Counted from the stretch's first letter, positions 33,560 through 45,385 are shown. The stretch: DNA of 64,000 nt from Amphiura filiformis (GCF_039555335.1 NC_092628.1:97902536-97966535), one strand, 5' to 3'. A program made the numbers and translations. Notes: generated by a model from the sequence alone, not told the origin.

Positions 33560-36500
33560 TTTATTTTCATTTCATGTGTAATGGTTGGATTATGGAAAAA
33601 ACTTTAACCTTTGATCCAAATTAATACAATCTATATTTGTTCTAAATTAAACGATAACTTATCTCTGTTTGGTTTCGAGGGATTTTGTTTTTCTTTTTTT
33701 AAACTTGATCTTACTTAATTCACAATTTGTGCCATTCCATCCGCCATGACATTGACATGTGTAACCATTAATTCCATCCAAACATAGCCCGTCATTTCGG
33801 CAAGGGTATGAAGAACACTCGTCAATGTCTGTAAATAAACATGCAAAATATTATTCAAAATGTGATTAATGCAATCTAAACACATTATCATTCTGAGAAA
33901 GGCTAGAAAATGTCATTACTATAATCCTCAATACTTCAGTAAAAACAGTTTGTAATGGTCTGCTTGAAGAGGAGAGCGTGGCCTAGCGGTTAAGGCATAG
34001 GACTGTGAACCCAAGGGTCAAGGGTTCGAATCCCAGGTCCGGCTCTTTGTGTCCTTGAGCAAGACACTCTACTTGCTTAGTGCTTCGGAGGGCACTTTAA
34101 GCTGTCGGTCCCGTGTACATGCATATTTTCTCACATTAATGTAGTGTGCACGTTAAAGAACGTCACAGGCTATTCGAAAAGAGCAGGGAGCATCCCGGTC
34201 ATGTTGACTGTACTTCAAAATACACTCATCATCTAGGTTCCAGAGTAAAAACTAAGTACAGCTTGTCTGTACGCAGTGCGACAATACTCATACATATGAG
34301 GGAGGCACTTATAAAGAAGAAGCTTGCCAGTAACAAAATTATACCAAACGTTCATCGAACACCGAAGTCTAAAAATTACGAAAATAATTGTTTGCATTTT
34401 TTTGGTTTGTTTGTTTGGTTGGTTGGTTTTTGTGAAGTTTGTGTAGCTATTATCAGCTGACCTCAAAAGTGTTGGTTATATGATATTGGAGAAAAACTCT
34501 GTAATATAACTATGATAACTTACTATTTTGACAATGTTGTCCATGATATCCGGCAGGGCATGCGCACTCATACCCGTTAATATCGTCCACACAGAATGCA
34601 TCATTCAGACATGGATTGCTAACACATTCATTTATATCTGTATTGTAATAAAAAGAAATTAAACAAGATTTGTAGAAGAGATTGCAATATGCTCACTACT
34701 CACGAATATTAAAGAGGCATATTATTTTGTCAAATATTTAACTGCTACCATGCATCATTTGCAATCATGTGCACTCCTGTAGATATACGTGTAGTCATTG
34801 GATTAATATCCAAGAGAAATGATTATATTGCAAGGGGAAAAGAATTATATGCTCATACGAACCGACATAATACTGACTTTGACGAAGATATGCAATACTT
34901 ACTGGTTTGACAAATCTTGCCATCAAATCCAGCAGGACACTCGCAACGAAAGCTATCTATTCCATCTATACACGTAGCATTGTGCATACAAGGTAGTAGA
35001 GCGCAATCATCAATATCTACACAAATAAATCATAAAAATGTAAAATCACATTATTTCATCAGCATATTAAAATAAAATTTAATATGCTGATGAAATAATG
35101 TGATTTTACTCTAGGAATGTTAGTTATAAAATTCGTTTATATAAACTAGAGGTGTTGTGATTCTTTTTATTACTAATTCGAAATATTATCCTCCCATTTA
35201 TGTCATGTGACCTTATATGGGAGTTTATCCCATCTTTCGAAAAGGAAGAGGGACTAGAGACCAGATCGTTAACATCAGGAATATAATAATGAGAAGTGTA
35301 AAGATCACAGACTACCACTTTATAATGTGCTTCATTGACTACAGCAAGGCATTTGACTGTGTCAGCCATCCCCAATTGTGGGAGACAATGGGAAGGATGT
35401 GATTCCTTGGTCACATTATTGATCGTATTAGTCAACTATATGAGGACCAGGAATCTGCAGTCAGGACAAGTAATGGAAATACTGAATGGTTTGAGATTGG
35501 AAGAGGGCTGAGACAGGGCTGCTTATTGTCACCAAACCTGTTTAACATTTATTGAGAGGACATCGTGAGAGAAGCTTTGGACTGGTTTACTGGTGGTGGA
35601 GTCAGATACCGCCCTAATATGCAGCAGTAGAGAGGAACTGCTGGCCCTTTTGAAATGCATCAAGGAAGCCAGTGAAGAGAAAGGCCTTCTTCTAAATGCC
35701 AAGAAGACTAAAGTAATGGTTATTGATAGAAATGGAACTGGAGAGGACTTTTTGATAGATGGTCAAAAGATCGAGGAGGTTAAACAATTTGAATACCTGG
35801 GTTCATCGATAGACAACAAAGGTGATAGTACATCTGAGATCAAAAGAAGATTAGCTATGGCAAAGACAACAAATTCGTCGTGTCGAAAGCTCACGTAAGT
35901 GAAAAAATTTAGTTGTGTGTATAGGTTTAAACTCTACCAATACAACAGTATGTCAAAGATCTGGAAGAGTCGTGGTTTATCAATCAACCTCAAGGTACGG
36001 TTACTTCGTGCAACAGACTTCTCAATTGCTACATACGGGTGCGAATCATGGGCAATGACAAAGAATGACAGAAAGAAGATGCATTTGAGATATGGTGTTA
36101 TATAGGCTGTTGGGAGTATCTTGGAAAGACAAGAAGACAAATATCTGGGTCCTGAATAAGATTGGCACAGACTATAACATCAGAAAGTCCATCATTGAGA
36201 GGAAATTGTGCTACTTTGACCACATTGTAAGAAAGGATGGTGGAGTTGAGAAGCAGATTCTTCAGGGAGCCGTGGAAGGCCATCGTGGAAGTGGACGTCC
36301 ATCAACATCTTGAACAAATGATGTGAAGAACGTTGCATCACACGGATTGTATGGTGCAACACGTTTGGCTTTTGATAGAAGTAGATGGCATACTCTTGTG
36401 AAGACCACAGCAGCGCAATCCTGCGCCATAGAGAGAGATCCCATCTTAAATCTTCATGATCTTAAAACTTACTGTGTTGACAATGGTTTCCGTTGTATCC

Positions 36501-39500
36501 AGTAGGGCACACACACCTGTATCCGTTAATATCGTCCACACAAATCGCATCATTCAGACATGGATTACTAACACATTCATTAATATCTGCAATGTAATTT
36601 ATGGATGAAAACGAAACGAAACTTTATTAATATCAGGTTTCAGGTAAGTTCTGAGACGTGTCGTGATTATTATGACCTATAATATTTCATGATTTACGCT
36701 GGCGTCGGACATAACCCTTGGTGAACACGGCACACGTTTCAAGTCTCTGAGATATGGTACAGGTCTTCTCTTCCCATTTTTTTTTAATGTTCCCTTCTTT
36801 TTCTCCTCAATTAGGAATATATATATGTACCGGTACTTTAAATAAAACTGCCCTATTTCCCAGTGGGGTTATTGTGGATGTATCCTTTGTGGTCTGATGA
36901 GAATGCCATATGATTCATGTTCAATAATTCTAGCCCTTGATCTCTATATATATCAGATGATAACGCACTTCTGGATGTGTGCGTCACTGTTATGAAATGT
37001 TAAGATATTTACATTTTGTACTGAAAGCATGTTTAAACTTAATGATTGAGAATGCATATCAGCCAGCACTCAGATAATTTGGTACTCACTGTTTTGACAA
37101 ATGAAGCCATCGAATCCGCGAGGACATTCACAATGGAAGCCATTAACACCATCTATGCATTCGCCATGCAAACACGGCAATGTAGCACACTCATTAATAT
37201 CTGCATTAATGATAATTCAGTATATTATATTTTAATCTTATTTGCATTAACATTGTAATATTTCGCTTGTACATTTATATGCGCCTTTACGCCTTTGTTG
37301 TTTCTTTTAAAGGTGTTCCAGATGCTTTTGTTTCCTAGTAAGAAATGCATCAACGTTTTTAAAGTGAAAACTTAAAATTTAAAAATGAAATGTTTCCTTA
37401 CAAAGGACACTTCTCATTTCGACTTAAATTTTTAATATGATTCTCAAGCTTAAATACAAGATTGTTAGTTAGTGCGTTATACAGGGTGTCCCATAAAAAA
37501 ATACCGGGTGAATGATTTTGGACATAAGTTGAGATACAGACATCGGAATCAAGAAACTTAAAATGTAGCAAAAAGCTCATTTACACGACGAGATAACGAC
37601 CAAATAACTAAAGCAAAACTTCTGATGGCTACTTTTATAGTAATTATTCGATTTTTACTTACTTATTTCACAATTCGTTCCATTCCAGCCTGAGTTACAT
37701 TCGCACAAGAAACCATTTACTAAATTATGACATCGCCCTCCATTCTCACATGTCGTCGTTGTGCACTTTATACGAGGACCTGAATTGTGTAATTGTTATA
37801 ATTATTAGCAGTCACAAAAATGATGCTTTTATTGAACTTTAACAGAACACGGCAGTTTGTTACAAATTGTACGTTATTAAAAGTAAGTATTTGGACCCAG
37901 TCAACATAACCTATGTCTATATATATATATAAAAGGAAGGTCTAAAAAGTTTGCGTGATCAATCGCCTCCAAACTTATCTGACCAATTCATCTCTTTTAC
38001 ATCTACTTGCCATACAATGTAAAAAAAAATGAAAAGTGGAAAACTGGTCAATAATGTGTTTTGAAGAACGCCGGATTGTTATTTTTGATAAATATATCAT
38101 TCTTTACTATTAAAAAATAAATAAAAAAGTTGAATATTAAGGAGCTATTTAAAAAAACACGCAGTGCACTTCTTAAATTAATACAATGGGCCATGGCCTT
38201 ATAGGAGTCAGAGAAGCCAGTATTTGCATTTACATTTCCATAGGTTTTGCGATTCTTAACTTTTTGGGTATTTTTCCAAGAAAACTCATGCACACGGGAG
38301 AAAATGACAAGCCCGGGATGACAAGCCTTGCGATCTCCTTTATACAGTCATGTAAAACTCATACCATTCCTCTTGTGCAATATTTGAGTACAAACACCGA
38401 TAAATCATGCTCCCCTCCGACTCAAAGAATATTTTAATATATTAAAATACCTGGTAATTCAAATTCACAACGATAACATACACTTTTATGATTGTTTGTG
38501 ATCTTTTTAAAAATTTACTTACTTTGTTTAAATATATATCCAAGAACAAGAGCCAAGATGAAAATGGTGACCACTACAAGGATTGCATAAACGTAGCACA
38601 GGCGCCTGTGTTTACATCCAAGACATGTCAAAGCATCATCGCAGCATGCTATTGGGTCACAAAAGTCACTTACCGCACCTACAAAACATTAATTAGAGGT
38701 TAATAACTGCGCATCGGTTATTTGGAGGGCATTGTGAAAAATCTAAACATTTTGCCTTTGGAACCGAGGAATATCCCGAGGGGCGTAGCCGCGAGGGATA
38801 TTCCGAGGTCCAAAGCAAAATGTTTAGATTTTTCACAATGCCCGACAAATTACCGATGCAAAGTTATTAACCTCATTCATAACCGTCACTTTAATCTCTT
38901 CACCTTACAAAATAACACACAATTTTGCTCAAAAGTTTATAAAAATAGATGATTTTTACATCTTCCCTTGCCAAAAATCGATCAGGCTAAAACAGAACGA
39001 CCAATAACAAAAGTGCGTATCACAATCTTTGCAAATATGGTAGCGCGCAATCCAAATACGGCAGCCGGCGCGCGCGCAGTTTGTTGGACGCACAATACCG
39101 CGCACGCAGAAGTCAATTGTGTGCGACATTGGAACAATTACGCATTTTGCGGTCAATTCGTCGGCTGTATTCCATAGTGGCGTATAGTGATTTTTGGTCA
39201 TTTTTTTGAAAATTGGCACATATGTTTTTAATGATGTTCTCTTTCATTTTTTCTAAGTCTCATCAGTCATAATTAGCCAATTAATTAGTAATTAATTAAT
39301 TAAATGTGGCGTATAGTTACAAAGTGACATTTTTGTATTCCATAGTGGCGTATCGACCATACGCCACTTTTTATACACATTTTATAATTATGAAATATCG
39401 GCAAAAATGAAAAACATCGTATGTCATAGTGGCGTACGCGTATCGGACCTATACGCCACTATGGAATACGAACGACGAAAAGTAACGCCATAGGGATTAC

Positions 39501-42500
39501 ACGGCGACCGAGGTGGCGTACGGTTAACGTAAGGTTAGGGTATTGCGTTTTGTTCTTTTTCCATAGTGACGCATAGTTTTATTGTCAGTTTGCCAGCAAT
39601 AGTATGTATTTATTTCTTTTGAAAAATATATAACAATAAAATCTATTTAGTTTACTACAGAAATTTCACATCATTTACAAAATATAATGAATGTCTGATT
39701 TACACAACTCGATTTTAAATTGGCATTTCTTCAAACCCGATTTTCTCGAAAAGTCGTTTATTCGCGGCGCCCCACTATACGCCACTATGGAATACGGACG
39801 ACGAATTGTGAGATATTAATGACCTCGATTTGCGTTCGCGTTTTCGCAAATAATAAAATATGATTGGATCGCACGCATCGCGTTTATTAATGAGGTTATG
39901 AATAGTGAATAACGAAATCAAATTTAACAAAGTTGACTAAAACTGGTAAACAAACCGTAGACAATTTCAGTTCAATCAAAAGCTTAATTTTCTTATGTTT
40001 TATTTGATTTTTTTTTAATCGATAAAAATGTCATTCTAAAATAAATGCTGCATAGGCGTTCACAAAACCACCCGACGAGGCACTGAGCTTTATTGAGGCG
40101 CACATTTGCCCCGTGCCATATGACGCTAATTCTTTCATCTGGAGCACAGCATCACAGGTTAAAGAGGAAACCCCACCAGATCAGTTCTTCTGGGGTGAAC
40201 CAAACCTGCCTGGTTATCAAATTAATCAGTGACAAGGTTATCTTTGACATGTGCTGATTGATGTTTTAATGTTATTAAATCAATTAGCACCTGTAAATTC
40301 CTTCTAATTAATTTGATAACCAGGCAGGTTTGGTTCACCCCAGAAGAACTACTCTGGCGGGGCTTCCCCCTTTAAGAATGTTTAATACAGGAGGATGTTC
40401 TCGCTGAATCTCGCATTTGGTATTTGTCTTTTTCATAAAGAAATACATAAGAAACATTGAGAATTTTATTAGCTTGGTGAGAAAAAATTGCCCAGTTCTT
40501 TGCAAAAGTTCTTTAACCGGGATGCGGGATCGAGATTTGACCGTTCCAACTATGGAAAGCAAAACAGTGTGATACATCAGGATTTTTTTATATTAGTCCT
40601 AACATACCTGCGGACTGCACTACATCCATCTCCTCAGTACTAAACTCGATATGATTACCAAACATCGCTACAACATCACCCACAGGCAGATTCTGGTAAT
40701 CACGTATGATATTAAACACTTTAGCGTCTGCTTCCTTCCCAACTCGGACCTTGGCAATCTTCAAGGTATCACCTTGATTGAATCTTTCGAAAAGATTGTC
40801 AAACGAACTGTCGTTTCTTACGCTGACAATCGTCCATGGCAAGCGTTTCCCAACACGTCGCTTGATGCGTACAGACACAAGGGTAGTCGAGGCTGCATAA
40901 AAGGAAATAAAAGCATATTGTTGCAAATCAGATTTTTTTATTTAAATCGGACTTTTGTGATTTAAATCGATTTTTTTACTCCGAGAACTGCTGTACCCAA
41001 TGATAAAGTCAAAAGAGCACCAATGGAATGCTAGTCATATGCACAATCTACCAGGTATTTACGACAAATTCAAAACGTGTTTTTATATGTGGAAATTTCA
41101 AAGAAAAAAATTGGTAAAATCGTGGGGAAAAACCTGTTGAATTCTGCATCTTGAAAATGAATTTTTAGCAATAGATAAGTGACATCATAAAGGTATTTTA
41201 ATTGTATCCAAAAGTTGGGAATTAAGTAAAACAGCCAATTTAAGAAAGAAATTAAATTACATTTATCAAAAATGGTAACAAATGAAAAGGTTGGTATAAA
41301 TATCAGTGATATTGAAATCGCGATTTAAATCAATGATTTAAATCGGCGTGATTTAAATTCATATATTCATACAGGGTGTCCCAGAAAAATTTACCGAGTG
41401 AATAAAATTGAACGTAAGTCGAGAAATAGACATCAGAATCAAACAATTTAAAATATAGCGCATATCCTATTTTATTGTGCATCACGAAAATTTTATTTGA
41501 TTCGGTTGATTGGTTGCGAAGAATTTAACGATTACATAATGCGTGTATCAATGCAGTTCATTCCAAGTTTGATCAACCAGCGCTTTTTTTCATACTCGCT
41601 CACCGGTTCCTAAAGTTTGTGTATCTCATTAAATTTAGTCCACATTATCTATTTTGTATCCGACTGTGTTTATGTTATTCATGCTTTATTGCTTTCACTG
41701 AAGATGAATAACAGTTTGTTCGACAAAACTTTGATTTCTGCAATTGGTGGAAGCTTTCCAACTTTAATTCTTCAGGTTGTGCAAATATGTTATGTCAGCT
41801 GAAATTCTTTATGCAATAATTCCTTATGCAACATCAACATTAACGCAAAAAGATATTTACAAGTACCGAGCATCATCTTACATGCAAGCTTTTATTTTCA
41901 ATATCGTGCAGGTTTTCAAATTTGAATAAAACCTAATTAATTGTTTTGCAAGAAATAGATTGTTTATAAAGAACGAAAAAGATTTCACCGAACAAAATAT
42001 GAAGCCCCATTGACAGTTATTAACCACTAGTGCGCATTGTGTTGAACGATCTTTCTTTCAAACTTGGAATGAAGTGAATTGACGGATGGGTTATGTAATC
42101 GTTCATTTCTTCGCAATCGGTCAACCGATTCCAGAACAATTAGTGTATAAGATGCAGAATAAGATGGGTTACACGCTGTTTTTTAGATTTTTGGATTCTG
42201 ATGTCTATTTCCTGACTTACGTCCAAATTCATTCGCCCGATATTTTTTTCTGGGACACCCTGTATACTCATTATATTCATATACTTTTCGCTCTTTTACG
42301 ATGATCATTTTGAATTTTTTCCGCATCATTTTAACTCATGCAAGTGATGGCTTGTATGAGCGAGCAAGGAAGGTTGTTTGTAGTTGAATTAGTGTCTTTG
42401 TTTAAAAATATTGTCAAATTATATTTATATGTCATTTATTTATTTTTTTTTTCTATATATATTTTTATATGTCATTTATTGTTTAGCTTTTGTATTTTTA

Positions 42501-42993
42501 TCTGTCCAATGTATGTAATTCAGCCTTCAGCTGCGAAATGCGTTTTTCTAATAAACCTTGAATGAAAATGAATGAATGGAATAGAGTAAATATGAGGCGT
42601 GATTTTCATATTGTTATAATTCAAGACAATGTAAGATATCTAAATATTTACAAATGTTTTACTTTGTAACTTTATTATGAATGGACCTAAAATTGCCAAA
42701 CTGTCAAATTGTTACTGTTTTAACACCCGTTCTGTGTATGACATGGCCCGTCGGGGTAATATAATAATTATAGGCATCCACAAATTCTACTTACGTTCAT
42801 CTGGTAGAGGTCTTCCAAGCATCGCATTTCCACGGGAGAATCTTATCTGAGGTTCCTCATCAGGCTCATCATACTGAAGAGGGTCATACTCGTGTCTACC
42901 CTCATTGATCGGTGTACTGGTATATCTTGGGTCCGGTTGTTCTTCATACTGTGGTGGTTGTGAATAGTCACTGCGGTAGATGTTACCCGCCAT
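33086..42993 (-). CDS. EGF gene A: type II membrane protein with 6 EGF repeats and a C-terminal hydrophobic anchor
   Basis: I do not recognise this as a named gene. Coding exons: 42993-42795, 38678-38523, 37779-37663, 37200-37090, 36586-36473, 35016-34903, 34637-34524, 33828-33715, 33216-33086. All junctions are phase 1, giving 389 residues. A 66-residue tail has no signal peptide but has QPPQY, a PPxY WW-ligand. A Cys-rich juxtamembrane patch and a span ([19 protein letters not shown]) follow, so the protein should be N-in/C-out. Then come six EGF domains, several calcium-binding type (INEC, IDEC). The last exon has a Ser-Ser-Gly, a short spacer, the hydrophobic [15 protein letters not shown] and a short tail KGQFLQIV. 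The final segment could be a GPI signal or a second span. A 95-codon phase 1-1 exon at 40892-40608 could be included, giving 484 residues. Gene B is a tandem paralogue matching in the first, transmembrane, EGF and last exons. An RTE remnant sits in intron 5. Confidence 0.85.
33484..33557. repeat. (TTA)n microsatellite in the last intron of gene A
   Basis: About 25 TTA units between the last EGF exon and the terminal exon. Confidence 0.95.
33715..33828 (-). CDS. EGF gene A, EGF domain 6
   Basis: 38 codons, phase 1-1. It starts IDECSSYPC (O-glucose consensus), contains [12 protein letters not shown] and ends GWNGTNCEL with an NGT sequon. It ends in a single base that joins the last exon in frame. 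Confidence 0.87.
   Translation of the reverse strand, partial: TLTSVLHTLAEMTGYVWMELMVTHVNVMADGMAQIVN
33971..34210 (+). mobile_element. tRNA-derived SINE (second family) in a gene A intron
   Basis: The head has an A box (TGGCCTAGCGGTTAAGG) and a B box (GGTTCGAATCC). It is followed by GTCCTTGAGCAAGACACTCT, a word also found in the SINEs at 45.4 and 46.6 kb (CTCTTGAGTAAGACACTTT). The 3' end is not certain. Confidence 0.75.
34524..34637 (-). CDS. EGF gene A, EGF domain 5
   Basis: 38 codons, phase 1-1. It starts INECVSNPC and contains [12 protein letters not shown]. It is closest to domain 3, suggesting exon duplication. Confidence 0.87.
34903..35016 (-). CDS. EGF gene A, EGF domain 4
   Basis: 38 codons, phase 1-1. 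It starts IDDCALLPC and contains [13 protein letters not shown] near-perfect palindrome lies 24 bp upstream of its acceptor. Confidence 0.87.
35040..35109. repeat. Perfect palindrome with 32-bp arms
   Basis: Left arm 35040-35071 and right arm 35078-35109 are exact reverse complements around a 6-base loop. It lies 24 bp upstream of the acceptor of gene A EGF domain 4. Confidence 0.93.
35210..36440 (+). pseudogene. RTE-type non-LTR retrotransposon remnant in gene A intron 5
   Basis: The plus strand (antisense to gene A) reads [108 protein letters not shown] and [12 protein letters not shown] in order. These are RT and post-RT signatures of RTE-like LINEs. Several frameshifts and stops break it, so it is inactive. 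It ends about 33 bp downstream of EGF exon 36586-36473. Confidence 0.88.
36473..36586 (-). CDS. EGF gene A, EGF domain 3
   Basis: 38 codons, phase 1-1. It starts INECVSNPC, a C-x-S-x-P-C O-glucosylation consensus, and contains [12 protein letters not shown]. It is very similar to domain 5 (34637-34524). Confidence 0.87.
37090..37200 (-). CDS. EGF gene A, EGF domain 2
   Basis: 37 codons, phase 1-1. It starts INECATLPC and contains [12 protein letters not shown], which fits the C-x-D-x4-[FY]-x-C-x-C consensus for Asp/Asn beta-hydroxylation in calcium-binding EGF domains. Confidence 0.87.
37478..37600. mobile_element. CAGGGTGTCCCA-end fragment
   Basis: TACAGGGTGTCCCATAAAAA followed by a CCGGGTGAAT...GAGATACAGACATCGGAATC run matches one end of the element at 41372-42262. 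No partner end was found, so it is truncated. Confidence 0.65.
37663..37779 (-). CDS. EGF gene A, EGF domain 1
   Basis: 39 codons, phase 1-1, six cysteines, ending GWNGTNCEI with an N-glycosylation sequon (NGT). It has no calcium-binding DxDE start and is orthologous in position to the gene B exon at 18417-18298. Confidence 0.85.
38523..38678 (-). CDS. EGF gene A, transmembrane exon
   Basis: 52 codons, phase 1-1. A Cys-rich stretch ([18 protein letters not shown]) and a basic KHRR precede the hydrophobic [21 protein letters not shown]. The positive charge on the N-terminal side supports N-in orientation. Confidence 0.88.
38696..38874. mobile_element. Foldback element, hairpin with about 85-bp arms
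   Basis: GAGGTTAATAACT and AGTTATTAACCTC bound the arms. Inside, GGGCATTGTGAAAAATCTAA pairs with its complement and GAATATCCC pairs with GGGATATTC. It lies in gene A between the 95-codon and transmembrane exons. Confidence 0.8.
39154..39808. mobile_element. Inverted-repeat element, CCATAGTGGCGTA units
   Basis: Ends CAATTCGTCG...GTATTCCATAGTGGCGTATA and its complement pair over about 36 bp. TCATAGTGGCGTA-like units recur inside at about 39340, 39425 and 39560 in both orientations. Confidence 0.75.
40163..40371. mobile_element. MITE with TTAA duplication
   Basis: Arms of about 65 bp including TTCTTCTGGGGTGAACC and AAACCTGCCTGGTTATC. Flanked by TTAA (40159-40162, 40372-40375), as for piggyBac-type elements. 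Confidence 0.82.
40608..40892 (-). CDS. Candidate optional 95-codon exon of gene A (cytoplasmic, fold unknown)
   Basis: An open 285-nt segment between TTATGCAG and G|GTATGTT, with phase 1 at both ends. It can therefore be inserted between the ATG exon and the membrane exon without changing frame. The product starts [18 protein letters not shown] and continues with amphipathic stretches ([37 protein letters not shown]). The alternating strands around one helix suggest a small ubiquitin-like fold, but I recognise no family. I saw no counterpart in gene B. A TTTAAATC-rich inverted-repeat element abuts its upstream side, so it could instead be an exon of something else or a relic. Confidence 0.5.
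40925..41358. mobile_element. TTTAAATC-rich inverted-repeat element
   Basis: GATTTAAATCG words cluster at both ends (40930-40975 and 41315-41358) in pairing orientation. It starts about 30 bp upstream of the acceptor of the candidate 95-codon exon. Confidence 0.5.
41372..42262. mobile_element. Tc1/mariner-like non-autonomous element, TIR CAGGGTGTCCCA
   Basis: Ends CAGGGTGTCCCAGAAAAA and TTTTTTTCTGGGACACCCTG, flanked by TA (41370-41371, 42263-42264). Sub-terminal AGACATCAGAATC words pair. No transposase reading frame remains. Confidence 0.82.
42795..42993 (-). CDS. EGF gene A, ATG exon (cytoplasmic tail)
   Basis: The acceptor TTGCCAG precedes 11 untranslated bases and the ATG (exon begins at 43004). 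It codes 66 codons plus one base to donor GAAC|GTAAGT. The tail is polar and rich in Pro, Tyr and acidic residues, with [15 protein letters not shown] and [13 protein letters not shown]. It is nearly identical to the gene B exon apart from a few-residue insertion (LQYDEPDE). Confidence 0.88.
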
Positions 42994-43039
42994 GATTTAT
43001 TATACTGGCAATAGAAGTAAAAATGATAATAGTATAATT

Positions 43040-43064
43040 AATACCATAATACTAATACTAATAC

Positions 43065-43146
<82 letters not shown>

Positions 43147-43155
43147 AATAAAATA
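43040..43155. repeat. (AAT)n microsatellite in gene A intron 1
   Basis: AAT run at the position equivalent to the gene B repeat, upstream of the ATG-exon acceptor. Confidence 0.95.
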
Positions 43156-43794
43156 ATATAATATAACTTTACCCCACCCATCAAAAATAAGTTATATGGC
43201 AAGATAATTGCCTGCTTGATATGAAAGCAAATTCAAATTAGTACATCCTAACATTCTAGACGTTAACTAAATGCATTAAAAACACATGGTAATTACCGTC
43301 GTGTCTCTTTAAATGATAACCCACACAACATACTACGGGTATGTTATGAATATTAAAATTGATTTGAATGCGTGGTAACGTGGTTAATAAGGTCACCGTT
43401 CAATGAATATTGACGATAAGGAGTCTGGATTATAGCATTTTTATACCAGTGTATTACACTGGTTTCAAACGTGATGGTCAGTATATTCGTAAATGTATAC
43501 GATGATTTAAACGATCCCTGCAAATAAATTTCAAATACATGTAGGTGTATACACTGCGTTTAATAAGTGGACTTGGGTCGACTCACGAGATAATTACCAT
43601 CGGGTATTCAGCCCCGAGGTTTTCATGGTTTTAGCAAGATTAATTGTGAGTGTGATTAATCATGTACAAAACACATTTTAATAACGAACAATGAATGGTG
43701 CATACGACAAAAACAGTGAATTACTGATGTAAGCTCAGTTTTGTAAAAATAATACACAGAACGCAAGAATAGATGGAGCTGAATGCATACTTAC

Positions 43795-44110
43795 TTAAGC
43801 AATCCTTATACAATGTAAATATATACAAAGAGTTGAATATAAATGCAGTGATATACCGAAGACCGATAGGATGTGTGTTATCAAGACTTGACAGCAGACT
43901 CGATGCAGTGTATTTCTCTATTCATTTTCCTGCTGACATATATCTTACAAAATATCGAAAAGCTGCATACTATTGCGACGTTGTGTGAAGAAATACTATG
44001 GGATTTTCCCCGGACAGGGAAAACACCATTATTCTCATGTTCTGACTGATGAGGTCACCGTTTTGCACCAGCAATCATTAGCATTAAGTACAATGCGCGT
44101 GCGTAATACT
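43795..44110 (-). other. Putative gene A 5' non-coding exon and upstream region
   Basis: A donor TTAA|GTAAGTATGC ends at 43795. It resembles a donor at 21366 in front of gene B. Upstream sequence at about 43880-44110 also aligns by eye with about 21960-22180 of gene B, including shared blocks reading roughly GATGCAGTGTATTTC and GAGGTCACCGTTTT. The ATG exons of both genes begin with a few untranslated bases after an acceptor, so a non-coding first exon is expected. The exon's 5' limit is unknown. Confidence 0.45.
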
Positions 44111-44691
44111 GCATGTCTGTTGACACCAGTAGGATTTTTAAAAATTAAAAATAAAAATGAAGTATATATCGAATCACTTGATGCTGACTTTTATACCATA
44201 AAACAATGTGCAGTTTAAAGAAATAATTTAAATAATGAATGTTATGAGTGACCTGCCAGTCGCTGATTATACACAAGGTCGTGCACAAGGCTCGTTGAAT
44301 ATATTACATGCTACTAACGTAGTCTTTCCAATTCCTGGTGACCCTTTTATCATGACTCACGTCTCTAGCTGACCCCGGACTTTGACAGGGAATATATTTT
44401 GTTTAAACAATGACATGTAGGTTCAGTCACAGAGTGTATGCAGGGGTGTGTATGTAGGGAGAGGGTGTCTGCGTATATTTTGTTTTTGTTTTTTTTGGTT
44501 CTCGTCCGGTGAATTTTCATGAACTGATCCTGATGGGAATGTTTTTTTCTTCGTTAAACACTGCTGCTATGAAAAATTGCAATATTGATCAAATGTTGAT
44601 ACCAATAATGAATGTTATCTACTACTAGCACTGATAGCAATAACCTACTGCTATCTACTACTGGTAGCAATAATATACTGACTGCTATCAA

Positions 44692-44909
44692 CAGTGGCGT
44701 AGCTAGGGGGAGCAAATTGCCTCGGGCAATTGACTAAAAATGGTATAAAAAATTGACAAATGGGAACGAAATTTTGACCCCCCACAATGGAAAAAACAAT
44801 TAATGGGACGAAAATTTGACTTTTTCCCCTAAAATTGGAAAAAACATTATTTAAAAAAAAAGAAGATTTGGCTTTGACCCTATGCAGTGAAAGGATGGCT
44901 ACGCCCATG
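44692..44909. mobile_element. hAT-like MITE, CAGTGGCGTAGC family, inside the minisatellite
   Basis: Ends CAGTGGCGTAGC and GGCTACGCCCATG. Flanks GCTATCAA and GCTATTAA are an 8-bp duplication with one change. The target was a minisatellite monomer. Confidence 0.78.
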
Positions 44910-45385
44910 GCTATTAATATTATACTGACTGCTTTTTACTGCTGATAGCAATAACATACTGACTGTCATTATCTACTGTTTAAAGCAATAATAATACAGA
45001 CTGCTATCTACTGATGATAGCAATAATATACCGACTGCTATCTACTGATGATAGCAATAACATATTGACTGATAGCTAATACTGATAGCAATAATAATTA
45101 TACTGACTGCTACTGCTGATAGCAATAATATACCGACTGCTATCTAATGATGATAGCAATAATGTACATACTGCTATCTACTGCTGATAGCAATAACATA
45201 CCAACTGCTAGCTAATACTGATAGCAATAATAATTATACTGACTGCTACTGCTGATAGCAATAATATACCGACTGCTATCTACTGATGATAGCAATAATG
45301 TACATACTGCTATCTACTGCTGATAGCAATAACATACATATTGCTAGCTAATACTGATAGAAATAACATACTGATAGTTATCTAC

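Noticed and set aside
34146-34460. 104-codon open frame on the plus strand
   Set aside because: It begins inside a SINE body and has no recognisable domain.
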